Below, one piece after another: positions 1 through 7,264 of a DNA stretch of 20,633 bases. Numbering within the stretch: position 1 is the stretch's first letter; the number at the start of each line of letters is the position of its first letter. The translations under genes were made by a program, and so were the position numbers. The notes beneath the pieces were generated by a model, which saw nothing but the letters and a program-made list of their open reading frames with translations, did not search any database and was not told the origin of the DNA. The DNA comes from a virus. The DNA lies in the IMG/VR virus record IMGVR_UViG_3300007344_000340, positions 1-20,633 of that record. One strand, given 5' to 3'.

Positions 1-19
1 ATTTTTTGTCAGAAAAGAG

Positions 20-46
20 TTTACATTTAGATTAGTTGAATATAAT
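20..46 (+). promoter_or_regulatory. Early-type promoter for the modification operon
   Basis: TTTACA at 20-25 is followed after 15 nt by TATAAT at 41-46, a near-consensus sigma-70 pair. It lies about 33 nt upstream of the first gene, whose ribosome binding site is the GAGAGGAG run near 64-71. It belongs to the TTTAC-type promoter family seen at five or more other places here. It is the only clear promoter before the long overlapping gene chain that ends at 5583, so it may drive the whole set. Confidence 0.6.
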
Positions 47-78
47 ATAAAGTTATATTCTATGAGAGAGGAGACAAT

Positions 79-477
79 ATGACACAAAATTGGGTAAAAG
101 ATATTGCAGATATGCATACAAAATATGGAGTTAATGAAAAGGTCAGAGAATTTGATGATGAAAAGCTTAAAACGTTTTTAGAGTTTCGTATTAATTTTCT
201 ACAAGAAGAATTGGATGAACTGAAAGCTGCCGCCGCTTCAAGCGATAGTGAAGAAATTGTAGATGCATGTATTGATCTATGTGTTGTAGCAATTGGAACT
301 CTTAATGCATTTGATGTAGATGAGTATAAAGCTTGGGATGTGGTGCATGATGCTAATATGTCAAAAGAGGTCGGTATTAAAGAAAGTCGGCCAAATCCAC
401 TTGGTTTGCCAGATCTCATTAAACCCAACGGTTGGGTTGGACCTTCCCATGAAGGTAATCATGGATTATTAAAATGA
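79..477 (+). CDS. MazG-like nucleoside triphosphate pyrophosphohydrolase
   Basis: This 132-residue protein resembles the all-alpha NTP pyrophosphohydrolase (MazG / phosphoribosyl-ATP pyrophosphatase) superfamily, which hydrolyses (d)NTPs to monophosphates and pyrophosphate using Mg bound by acidic clusters. The first cluster is EELDE at residues 43-47. The second is EEIVDACID around 58-66. The C-terminal half has the phage-type tail with HDAN near 90 and a KPNGW stretch near 116-120. A GAGAGGAG Shine-Dalgarno supports the ATG at 79. The stop overlaps the next start by ATGA. In a hydroxymethyl-dCMP operon an enzyme of this type could supply or clean up dNMPs, by analogy with T4 dCTPase, but substrate specificity cannot be read from sequence. 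Confidence 0.75.
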   Translation: MTQNWVKDIADMHTKYGVNEKVREFDDEKLKTFLEFRINFLQEELDELKAAAASSDSEEIVDACIDLCVVAIGTLNAFDVDEYKAWDVVHDANMSKEVGIKESRPNPLGLPDLIKPNGWVGPSHEGNHGLLK

Positions 478-1034
478 ATAACTCACTTCTATCTTATATA
501 GAAAATATTTTTAATGATATTGGTAACTTAGTTATTGATGAAGAATTCATTTCATTACGCAACAAAATGAAAAATCGGCTTGGTCAAGGCGATCGGAGTG
601 ATATTAAGTTTACAAAGGACGTAGATTGTCTTGTATTAGAAGAGTATTTAATTAAAATGGGTTTAGTTAATGCTCCACTTAAAGAACATATTCATAGAGG
701 TGGAGCGTGTGTTTATGATGCAATAGTAAAGACACAAGATAAAAATTCATATATAGACTTTAAATGTATACCATCATCTTCAAGCTATTATAATGTATCA
801 AAACATAAAATGAAAACCCATGAATGGGTTCAATCGGGTATAAATTCTGGTATATTGACACACTACTGTTTTTATAAAATGCATCGACCATTTGATAAAC
901 CGCTTATGGTTGGTGATGATGTTAGGTTTGAACTTATTAATGTTGTCCAAGCCCAGCACGTAATGAATAATTTAACGCCGTCAAAATATGGCGGAAAATA
1001 TTGGAGGGTACCGAAATATGCCAGAACAACGTGA
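474..1034 (+). CDS. PD-(D/E)XK-like putative nuclease
   Basis: I do not recognise a named family for this 186-residue protein. The middle carries the layout of a PD-(D/E)XK nuclease core: an acidic helix with E56-E57, then a strand with D82 (VYDAIV), then a strand D95-F-K97 (YIDFK) separated by a short loop, followed by a helix with W118-Q120. This fold covers restriction enzymes, Holliday resolvases and phage exonucleases. It is translationally coupled to the MazG-like gene upstream (ATGA) and overlaps the next gene by 17 nt. It sits at the head of a cytosine-modification operon, so a nuclease that discriminates modified from unmodified DNA is an attractive guess, but that is inference. Confidence 0.4.
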   Translation: MNNSLLSYIENIFNDIGNLVIDEEFISLRNKMKNRLGQGDRSDIKFTKDVDCLVLEEYLIKMGLVNAPLKEHIHRGGACVYDAIVKTQDKNSYIDFKCIPSSSSYYNVSKHKMKTHEWVQSGINSGILTHYCFYKMHRPFDKPLMVGDDVRFELINVVQAQHVMNNLTPSKYGGKYWRVPKYARTT

Positions 1035-1350
1035 GTCCGTGAAGGTTCTACAAGAATGTGTGGAATTACAAATCAGTAAATCTAAGGATTATCAAAACCC
1101 AAATTCTAATGTGAAACAAGCTATGCATTATCGACGCGGGGTAGATTCTATTCATGATACTATGCATGGGAAGATGTTGCGCGCCCAAAGTTTGCTTGAG
1201 TCTGGAGAGACTGCTAATTTTGAGTCGTTAGAAGATACATATAAAGATCTTATTAATTATGCAAGCTTTGCAGTATCATATATCAGAGGTAAAATGGAAG
1301 GGCAAGACCCCGATCTAGATTATCTTAATAGACCAATTGAAGGTGAATGA
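1018..1350 (+). CDS. DUF1599/Nmad1-like nucleotide-modification-associated protein
   Basis: The start at 1018 is chosen over an in-frame ATG at 988 because GGAGGG at 1003-1008 is correctly spaced for it. The product is 110 residues. It shows an all-helical pattern I associate with DUF1599 (nucleotide modification associated domain 1, MazG-like fold): an SKSKDY motif near the N-terminus, then GVDSIHDTMHGKMLRA in the middle, and a late helix ESLEDTYKDLINYASFAVSY. In this family the His/Asp/Glu positions are thought to bind metal and a nucleotide. Placement directly before dCMP hydroxymethylase fits a role in the modified-nucleotide pathway. The family call comes from memory of the pattern and is moderate. 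Confidence 0.55.
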   Translation: MPEQRESVKVLQECVELQISKSKDYQNPNSNVKQAMHYRRGVDSIHDTMHGKMLRAQSLLESGETANFESLEDTYKDLINYASFAVSYIRGKMEGQDPDLDYLNRPIEGE

Positions 1351-1997
1351 TGCTAAACGTAAATGATATACGAAACCATTTTATAGGTGAATTATCATCT
1401 GGTAATACTATTACGGATAAAACCGGTGTAGAAACCATTGAAATGATAGGTGCAACATTTGAAGCTGATGAACCAATGATTTTTGGTGAAGTCAATGAAG
1501 ATTATGTTGAGCGCGAGTTGGAATGGTATAAATCAATGTCATTGTGTGTAGACGATATTCCGGGCAAAACGCCTGCCATATGGAAAGACGTGGCATGCAA
1601 CGATGGTAAGATCAATTCTAATTATGGTTGGGTTATATGGTCTGACGATAATTTTAATCAATATGAAAATACTCTAGAAGAATTGAAAAATCACCCAAAC
1701 AGCAGACGTGCTGTAATGATTTATAACCGACCTAGTATGTGGAAAGATTATAATGTTAACGGCAGAAGCGATTATATGTGCACAAACGCCGTACAATATA
1801 TGATCCGCGGAGATGAATTGATTTCATTAGTAAACATGAGATCTAATGATGTAGTGTTCGGATACCGCAATGATTTTGCTTGGCAAGATTATGTCGTTAA
1901 ACTATTAGCTAACGATCTGGGTATCAATAAAACAAAAATTATTTGGAATGTTGGTAATCTTCACGTGTATTCACGCCATTTTGATTTGGTAAAATGA
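1347..1997 (+). CDS. 42: dCMP hydroxymethylase (T4 gp42-like)
   Basis: This enzyme of the thymidylate synthase superfamily converts dCMP to 5-hydroxymethyl-dCMP using methylenetetrahydrofolate. It resembles T4 gp42 along its length: KTGVETIEMIGA (25-36), the ERELEWYKS block, INSNYGW (89-95), the SRRAVMIYNRPS segment, SDYMCTNAVQY with catalytic Cys145, and MRSNDVVFGYRND. Asp176 in the last motif occupies the position of T4 Asp179, where thymidylate synthases have Asn; this residue marks cytosine rather than uracil specificity. At 216 residues it is about 30 shorter than T4 gp42 and stops just after HVYSRHF, so the usual C-terminal extension is missing. It starts by ATGATG overlap with the previous stop. 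The phage therefore probably carries hydroxymethylcytosine DNA. Confidence 0.93.
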   Translation: MMLNVNDIRNHFIGELSSGNTITDKTGVETIEMIGATFEADEPMIFGEVNEDYVERELEWYKSMSLCVDDIPGKTPAIWKDVACNDGKINSNYGWVIWSDDNFNQYENTLEELKNHPNSRRAVMIYNRPSMWKDYNVNGRSDYMCTNAVQYMIRGDELISLVNMRSNDVVFGYRNDFAWQDYVVKLLANDLGINKTKIIWNVGNLHVYSRHFDLVK

Positions 1998-3163
1998 TGG
2001 AAGCTACTAAATATTATGATGAATATCTAAGATATTTTAGTCTAGCAAAAGAACAACAATCAAAATGTAATGTGTCAAGTGAACCTCCATATGGTATGAT
2101 TAAACACATCGACAGCAATGTTGGTGATGATCTTATGGAAAATGTTGAATTATATGATGTTGTTGAACGCAAATATGCTGGCTTCTCACAAATAATTCAT
2201 GATGTATTTTATGGATGGTGCGATAATCATCCATACTGGAAAAAGATGGAAGCAGGCCTGGCATCTAGGCCTAGAAAGCAAATTGCCAAAGATTGGACTG
2301 GCAAACATGCAGATTTTGATTTGCCTGAATGGTTGTATGTATTTCTTTTACACCGCGTAACTGGTTCAGCTATTAATTATGCAAAAAAACCATCTGGATA
2401 CTATAACACTATATTATATCACTTGCACCATCATAAGAGCATTGAAGAAATAGTAAATTTCATAAATCACTATACATCTACATTTTATACGTCAGTTGGT
2501 TATCAATTTCCTGCATTCCCTAAACCACCGGCTGGGTCATTATATAAACGCGGTGGGGATTATTACCTATCAGAATTTGCACCACGTTTATGTAGAGAAT
2601 TGGCTGAATGGCTACACAAAAGTAATGCAAAAAAAGACTTCCGTGAAGTCGGTGAGTGGATGTTCGAATGGAATAAAAATAATGGGTTGAGAGCTTATAG
2701 ATTTCAGTATGCTGCATTCTTGGCTGATATTGCTGATTGGTATCCACAATACATCAACCTAGAAAGCCCGTTTTATTATGGCACAAACGCAGTAGAATGT
2801 ATTTCTTATTTGGCTGTTAATTCTAATAAACTTAAAAGAGAAAAATTTCTAGATAGCGTAATGGATCAGATATATACTGATACTGGTGCATATCCATATA
2901 ATGCAGAAGATGTTTGTTGTGATTTTATTAGATGGGTTGAAAACTATATTAAGCCGGGCCATGACTACAATAATTTATGTTTTGACTCGGTATGGTCATC
3001 ATGTAAGATTAAAGATCATCCATACGGCCGCCAGAAAGCAATGATTGATATAGGTATAGTAGAAAGTTTTAATGGTATAACTAATCATCCAGCTGACGAT
3101 ACTATTATTAAAAAGGCTGGAATGAGTGTATGTGAATATAAGAGGGCAGTGAATGGCACATAA
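1994..3163 (+). CDS. Putative base-hypermodification protein (amino acid:DNA transferase / alpha-GPT pyrophosphorylase-like)
   Basis: This 389-residue, mainly helical protein is rich in Trp and Tyr. The central segment RAYRFQYAAFLADI, then the YYGTNAVECI stretch, and the C-terminal NAEDVCCDFIRWVE helix resemble, to my eye, the amino acid:DNA transferase and alpha-glutamyl/putrescinyl-thymine pyrophosphorylase group. Those proteins have a DNA-glycosylase-like helical fold and attach amino acids or polyamines to an activated hydroxymethyl base in DNA. I am not certain of this assignment. Strong circumstantial support is position: it is coupled to dCMP hydroxymethylase (ATGA overlap) and overlaps the PLP enzyme, a pairing known from hypermodified thymidine phages. 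If right, the target here would be hydroxymethylcytosine rather than hydroxymethyluracil. A plain conserved phage hypothetical is the alternative. Confidence 0.45.
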   Translation: MMEATKYYDEYLRYFSLAKEQQSKCNVSSEPPYGMIKHIDSNVGDDLMENVELYDVVERKYAGFSQIIHDVFYGWCDNHPYWKKMEAGLASRPRKQIAKDWTGKHADFDLPEWLYVFLLHRVTGSAINYAKKPSGYYNTILYHLHHHKSIEEIVNFINHYTSTFYTSVGYQFPAFPKPPAGSLYKRGGDYYLSEFAPRLCRELAEWLHKSNAKKDFREVGEWMFEWNKNNGLRAYRFQYAAFLADIADWYPQYINLESPFYYGTNAVECISYLAVNSNKLKREKFLDSVMDQIYTDTGAYPYNAEDVCCDFIRWVENYIKPGHDYNNLCFDSVWSSCKIKDHPYGRQKAMIDIGIVESFNGITNHPADDTIIKKAGMSVCEYKRAVNGT

Positions 3164-4055
3164 TAAACACGTTGTAGATGGTATTAACAAAGATGTTGGT
3201 ATTTTAGGGTGGCAAAAGGCAAAAGAGTATTATCTTAGTATAGCTGAGAATTGGACTGATCCACATCCTGACCCAGTTGTAACTGTACATGATGGTGTTC
3301 TATGTGTTAGAGATGACCTTATTACTGGAACAAAATGCCGTGGCGGCGATTGCTTGATATCTGGGTCTAATGCATCTACTATAGTATATGTTCAACCGCG
3401 AACTGGTCTAGCAGGCGTATCTATTATTGATGTAGCAAAGCGTCACAATAAGAAGGTTAAACTTTTTATGCCGTCATCTCGTAGGATTTCACACCACCAA
3501 GCATGTTGCATAGAGCAGGGTGCCGATGTAGAATTTCATAGAATTGCAGCGATGCCTAATCTTAATAGAATTGCACAAAGGTGGGCCGAAGAACATGAAG
3601 ATTCATTTTTTGTTCCATTGGGCCTTAGGCATGAATTAGTAACTGCCGGAATTGTAAAGGCTGCATCTACGATAGAAGAACCAGATGAGGTTTATGTAGC
3701 TATTTCTACTGGGGTTCTTTCTAGGGCTTTACAAATCGCTTGGCCTAATGCTAAATTCCATTCGGTCGCCGTGTCCCGCAACCTTAAAGCCGGTGAACTT
3801 GGCCGCGCGGAAGTTATTTCAGATCCGATGTTATTTAAACAGAGCGAGAAACCAGAAAATCTTCCACCATTTCCATGTATAGATACATATGATGGCAAGG
3901 TTTGGAAATATATTCCTAAGAATACCGGTAAAAAAATTCTTTTCTGGAATGTTGGCAAAGAGCCAGTGTTGCACGATGAAACTATATACGATAAGGTAGA
4001 TAGTTATCGTGACTGGCCAAAAAAAGATGTACAAGCAGGTAAACTCAATATATAA
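3153..4055 (+). CDS. Fold-type-II PLP-dependent enzyme (ACC deaminase / D-cysteine desulfhydrase-like)
   Basis: The 300-residue product looks like a tryptophan-synthase-beta-type (fold type II) pyridoxal phosphate enzyme. The RDDLITGTKCRGG motif (residues 53-65) matches the family's ligand motif, with K61 as the likely Schiff-base lysine. After it come alternating strand-helix elements: TIVYVQPRTGLAGVSIIDVAKR, a Rossmann-like strand KVKLFMPSS, and VYVAISTGVLSRALQ, which could bind the cofactor phosphate. Relatives catalyse deamination, beta-elimination or racemisation of amino acids. In phages with hypermodified thymidine, PLP enzymes trim an amino acid after it is attached to the base. The 11-nt overlap with the upstream transferase-like gene suggests the same here. 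The ribosome binding site is AGAGGG just before 3153. Confidence 0.65.
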   Translation: MAHNKHVVDGINKDVGILGWQKAKEYYLSIAENWTDPHPDPVVTVHDGVLCVRDDLITGTKCRGGDCLISGSNASTIVYVQPRTGLAGVSIIDVAKRHNKKVKLFMPSSRRISHHQACCIEQGADVEFHRIAAMPNLNRIAQRWAEEHEDSFFVPLGLRHELVTAGIVKAASTIEEPDEVYVAISTGVLSRALQIAWPNAKFHSVAVSRNLKAGELGRAEVISDPMLFKQSEKPENLPPFPCIDTYDGKVWKYIPKNTGKKILFWNVGKEPVLHDETIYDKVDSYRDWPKKDVQAGKLNI

Positions 4056-4063
4056 GTAATATT

Positions 4064-5092
4064 ATGAATATTTTGATTACATCTCCGTTCACCCACATCT
4101 CTAAGAACATACATTCACATAGAGCAGCTCAAGCAGCAATTTATGCTGATCAGTTGTCTAATGTTGGTCATAATGTACATCTAGATATAAGTGGTGATAT
4201 TGCCCCAGACCCAAATACATTTGATGAAGTTTATGTCTATCATGGAAATGATTGGGCAGGCTCATTGAACCTTTTTGGCGGCATGAAGAATTATGGTGGC
4301 ATTGATAATTTAATTAGATATTCTAAGATAAAGTCTAAAGTTTACTCTCTGTGGATTGATCACCCTAAATATTCTGAAATGCTTAAATCAAGGATGAATG
4401 GTGATATTCATGATGATTGGAATAAAGTAGATTGGAATAACCTTAATCTAATAGAAAACCAGTCAACTATCATTAGAGAAATTGAAGATACTGACAAAAT
4501 TGTTGTTGGTGATAGTCATGCAATTTCTATGTATCGTCCAGGTTGGTTTGTTAATTCTGTACCGTTTAAAACTCTTCATGGAGCACTTAAGGAAAAGTTA
4601 TCTTCATTTATTGAACCAAATCATAGAATTGCTGAGTTTTATTTTGGTAACATTGATGTCAGACATCATCTTTTGCGTATGAAAAACCCAGAAAAATCTA
4701 CTAGAAATCTAGTTAATGCGTATTATAATCAACTGTTGGAACTTGATTTGGATGAAGTTTCAGTATACGAATTGCTTCCTATTGAAAATGAATGCAGGCA
4801 AATTCCAAAGTCTGGTCATTATAAGAATAAGCCATTTCATGGTAGTTGGAATGAGCGAAACAATATAAGGCTTATTTTTAAAAACGAAATGGAAAAGCTT
4901 TGTGCTAACAGCAAGATTAAGTTTATATCATGGGTCGATTATCTTATAAATGATAAAGGCGAATTAAGTTTTTATCATATGGAAAAGCCAAGGTCAGTTC
5001 ATTTATCTAGAAATTCATACCCACACTGGCAAGGTAGGAAATGGTCGGGTTTAGGCGAAACCTTTGCAACATTAGATAAGTTCTTTAAATGA
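4064..5092 (+). CDS. Two-part protein with an SGNH/GDSL-like C-terminal half
   Basis: I do not recognise the full-length family (342 residues). The N-terminus (1-140) begins with a hydrophobic strand MNILITSPF and reads like a Rossmann or glycosyltransferase-type domain. From about 145 there are SGNH-hydrolase-like blocks: VVGDSHA (147-153, with S151 as possible nucleophile), LHGAL (171-175), EFYFGNIDVRHH (191-202, the Gly/Asn block) and PRSVHLS (309-315, H313 as possible catalytic His). The usual Asp three residues before the His is not present, so catalysis is unproven. SGNH folds include esterases and acyltransferases. It lies between the PLP enzyme and dCMP deaminase, and overlaps the latter by ATGA, so it may act on the modified nucleotide or base. 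Confidence 0.45.
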   Translation: MNILITSPFTHISKNIHSHRAAQAAIYADQLSNVGHNVHLDISGDIAPDPNTFDEVYVYHGNDWAGSLNLFGGMKNYGGIDNLIRYSKIKSKVYSLWIDHPKYSEMLKSRMNGDIHDDWNKVDWNNLNLIENQSTIIREIEDTDKIVVGDSHAISMYRPGWFVNSVPFKTLHGALKEKLSSFIEPNHRIAEFYFGNIDVRHHLLRMKNPEKSTRNLVNAYYNQLLELDLDEVSVYELLPIENECRQIPKSGHYKNKPFHGSWNERNNIRLIFKNEMEKLCANSKIKFISWVDYLINDKGELSFYHMEKPRSVHLSRNSYPHWQGRKWSGLGETFATLDKFFK

Positions 5093-5583
5093 AATTAAGC
5101 GAAATATTTACAGACGTAGTTTCTATATCTAACTCAGATCCAAAATATAAATGGACTAATAGGTATATGAATATTGCACGGGAAGTTTCTACTTGGTCAA
5201 AGGATCCAAATACTCAGGTTGGTGCGGTGTCTGTGATTGATGGTCGACCGCTATCATTTGGTTATAATGGATTTCCTAGGGATATAGAAGATACAGATGA
5301 ACGGTTGCATAACCGGGAATTAAAATATGAACTAGTAGTTCATGCAGAAAAGAATGTTATATATAATGCCTGTTATAATGGCATTTCATTGAAAGACTCG
5401 GACCTATATGTACATGGTCTTCCTATTTGTAATGAATGTGCCAAAGCTATTATCCAAGTAGGCGTTAAGAATGTTTATATGGAAGATGTAGAATATACTT
5501 CTGAAGTGTGGTTGAAAAGTTTCTATTCATCGTTAGGTATGTTTATTGAGAGTAATATCAATGTATATGCATTGGAAAATTAA
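5089..5583 (+). CDS. cd: Deoxycytidylate (dCMP) deaminase
   Basis: This zinc-dependent enzyme deaminates dCMP to dUMP, feeding thymidylate synthesis. The signatures of the cytidine/dCMP deaminase family are clear: KDPNTQVGAV (38-47), GYNGFPR (58-64), the catalytic VHAEKN with H85 and E87, and the zinc-binding LPICNECAK with C114 and C117. At 164 residues it is close to T4 Cd (about 190) but slightly shorter. The start overlaps the previous stop. Having deaminase and hydroxymethylase in one operon lets the phage divide the dCMP pool between dTMP and hydroxymethyl-dCMP, as in T4. It is the last gene of the first chain; a 125-nt gap follows. Confidence 0.92.
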   Translation: MKLSEIFTDVVSISNSDPKYKWTNRYMNIAREVSTWSKDPNTQVGAVSVIDGRPLSFGYNGFPRDIEDTDERLHNRELKYELVVHAEKNVIYNACYNGISLKDSDLYVHGLPICNECAKAIIQVGVKNVYMEDVEYTSEVWLKSFYSSLGMFIESNINVYALEN

Positions 5584-5607
5584 TTTATAAAAACCCGCAT
5601 TTTTGTG

Positions 5608-5635
5608 TATACTTTTGAAATCAGCGCGTTATTAT
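5608..5635 (+). promoter_or_regulatory. Early-type promoter upstream of the DUF6745 gene
   Basis: TATACT at 5608-5613, then a 16-nt spacer, then TATTAT at 5630-5635 running on into AATAGTATAAGGTTTGAAA. The same block occurs at 9038 and 18353 with the same spacing. The rest of the gap (5636-5708) holds an unpaired GGAGG near 5656 with no suitable start codon after it, and a GGAG near 5695 that serves the ATG at 5709. Confidence 0.65.
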
Positions 5636-5708
5636 AATAGTATAAGGTTTGAAACGGAGGAAATAGTTCGTTAACTGAAACTCATATCAACAATGGAGAT
5701 TTTATATT

Positions 5709-6602
5709 ATGAGTAAAATTGAGTCACTAACCTCAGAACAGGAAGCACTGTTGCCGGTCTATGCCCAAGAAGGTATTAAGATTGGTATGTCAACAGAGCC
5801 TCTTGATTTTGATAAGGCTAAGGTAGCAGTTGAAATGGCTTATAAGGCCGTTGATCTTGATCCGCCCGCCAATTTCCATGTAGCGGATAGCCCCATGCAT
5901 GCGATTGACATGATTTCAAAAATGGACTCATCACAATCTAAGAATGATATTCTTAATAACATGTGTTATGGGTTCCAAGATATCCCATGGCTTCAGTTTT
6001 ATAAATACTTCCGAGATGAACTTGACATTGAAGAATGTCATAAGCTTGACGGATTGATTGAGCTCGCTAACCATTGTGGTTGGTGGTCTCCATATGATAC
6101 TGATGCAATTCTTCAGCACCGCCCTACTGCCATTATGACTGATGAAGAAGGTCGTGCACACTGTGACTTCGGACCAGCCATTGAATATCGTGATGGTTTT
6201 GGTGTATATGTCTGGCACGGTGTTCGTTTCCCAGGTGATTGGGTTGAAAAGCCTGAAACCCTGACACCCGAAGTTGCCCTTACGTGGGAAAATATCGAAC
6301 AGCGCCGGGTGGCATGTGAATTGCTTGGTTGGAACAAAATCCTTGATGAATTGGGTTATGTGACAATCGACAAAGATGAAGACCCAGAAGTTGGTATGCT
6401 TGTTGAAGTAGACTTGCCTGACTCTGGTAAGGAACGGTTCTTGTTGGTACAATGTGGTACCGGCCGTGAATTTGCTCTGCCAATTCCACCTGCCCGAGAT
6501 TACCTATCAAGTGACCAAACCGATACTGCTTTGGCTGCCAATATGTGGTCTTATGGTATTGACGATGTTAACGACTACATTGTTCCCGAGGTAAGAACTT
6601 AG
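5709..6602 (+). CDS. DUF6745-like protein
   Basis: The 297-residue product matches the pattern I recall for DUF6745: a helical N-terminus, then GFQDIPWLQFYKYF (about 87-100), ELANHCGWWSPYDTDAIL, the RPT segment, DEEGRAHCDFGPAIEYRDG, and VYVWHGVRFPGDW. The later part contains LTPEVALTWENIEQRR, which in relatives pairs with a conserved Arg-rich helix. Family members occur widely in actinobacteria and some phages and have no established function. It is expressed from its own early-type promoter, and the next gene follows after 15 nt with a good Shine-Dalgarno. Codon use here is somewhat more GC-rich than in the flanking genes, which may indicate separate acquisition. Confidence 0.6.
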   Translation: MSKIESLTSEQEALLPVYAQEGIKIGMSTEPLDFDKAKVAVEMAYKAVDLDPPANFHVADSPMHAIDMISKMDSSQSKNDILNNMCYGFQDIPWLQFYKYFRDELDIEECHKLDGLIELANHCGWWSPYDTDAILQHRPTAIMTDEEGRAHCDFGPAIEYRDGFGVYVWHGVRFPGDWVEKPETLTPEVALTWENIEQRRVACELLGWNKILDELGYVTIDKDEDPEVGMLVEVDLPDSGKERFLLVQCGTGREFALPIPPARDYLSSDQTDTALAANMWSYGIDDVNDYIVPEVRT

Positions 6603-6617
6603 AAAGGAGAAAATAAG

Positions 6618-6959
6618 ATGAAAACCTTTAATCGTGTAGCTGCACAGGGTGATGTGATGTTCATCCGTATCAACAGTGTTCCTGAAGGGTTCACCGAGGT
6701 AAAACCAGAAGCTGATGGTAAAGTCATTGTGACCCATTCAGAAACTGGGCATCATCACTGGATGGACTCAGGTGCGGTGACTATGTTCGCCAATCCAGAA
6801 GACCCCCTTGAAGCTGTTCTTGAAGTTAAGAGCGGTACCAAGGTAACTCATGAACGGTCTTATGACACTCATGAGCCAATCTTCTTCGATCCAGGTGTAT
6901 ACCGAGTTCGCCGCCAGCGCGAATACAGCCCTGAAGGTTGGCGCCGCGTAGCGGACTAA
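6618..6959 (+). CDS. Small conserved partner of the DUF6745 gene
   Basis: I recognise no named function. The 113-residue product starts with AAQGDVMFIRINSVPEG, has a central VTHSETGHHHWMDSG with a His cluster that could bind metal, and ends with PGVYRVRRQREYSPEGWRRV. The layout suggests a small all-beta, cupin- or SH3-like protein. My recollection is that similar short proteins accompany DUF6745 proteins in bacteria and phages, which would make this a conserved two-gene unit. AGAAAGGAG immediately upstream is a strong Shine-Dalgarno. The gene ends 21 nt before an intrinsic terminator, so the pair forms a closed transcription unit with the promoter at 5608. Confidence 0.55.
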   Translation: MKTFNRVAAQGDVMFIRINSVPEGFTEVKPEADGKVIVTHSETGHHHWMDSGAVTMFANPEDPLEAVLEVKSGTKVTHERSYDTHEPIFFDPGVYRVRRQREYSPEGWRRVAD

Positions 6960-6980
6960 CCACCATTCAACTTGACTTTG

Positions 6981-7013
6981 AAATAAGGGCTGCCCGGGCT
7001 GCCCTTATTTTTT
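6981..7013 (+). terminator. Intrinsic terminator after the DUF6745 unit
   Basis: A perfect 10-bp stem is formed by AAATAAGGGC (6981-6990) and GCCCTTATTT (7001-7010), with a 10-nt loop containing the palindrome GCCCGGGC. The descending arm runs into six T residues (7008-7013). This is the clearest rho-independent terminator in the window. Confidence 0.9.
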
Positions 7014-7033
7014 AATGAAGTGTTTAAGCAAAC

Positions 7034-7264
7034 ATGAAACCTCTACATAAGAAAATAGATAAAAATATTATGACCCCCACTTCTGATAAATTTAAGCTTA
7101 ATTATCTACACCAGGTTCATGACCTAGGTGTAGATAAAATTGGCAACAAAGTTTATCAAAAGGTGATCTTTGGTGATTTTGACTCAATTTGGGTTCTGAT
7201 TGCCAATATACTGAGTGATAGCATAGAAGGTGAATGCTATGATAGGTTGCAAGAAATTAATTAA
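7034..7264 (+). CDS. Hypothetical protein
   Basis: The 76-residue product is unrecognised. It is basic at the N-terminus and contains a predicted beta stretch VYQKVIFGDFDSIWVLIANIL. There is no convincing Shine-Dalgarno for the ATG at 7034 or for the alternative in-frame ATG at 7070, so the start is uncertain. It lies between the terminator at 6981-7013 and the promoter at 7274, with no promoter of its own that I can see. Confidence 0.45.
   Translation: MKPLHKKIDKNIMTPTSDKFKLNYLHQVHDLGVDKIGNKVYQKVIFGDFDSIWVLIANILSDSIEGECYDRLQEIN

Noticed and set aside
60-428. Open frame on the minus strand over the first gene
   Set aside because: It is a shadow of the MazG-like gene: no ribosome site, Ser-rich low-complexity product, and all other supported genes are on the + strand.
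988-1017. Earlier in-frame ATG for the DUF1599-like gene
   Set aside because: The GGAGGG at 1003-1008 is spaced for 1018, and the added residues carry no family pattern.
6000-6008. TATAAATAC inside the DUF6745 gene as a late promoter
   Set aside because: It is in the middle of a coding region with no gene start shortly after it; likely chance from Tyr-Lys codons.
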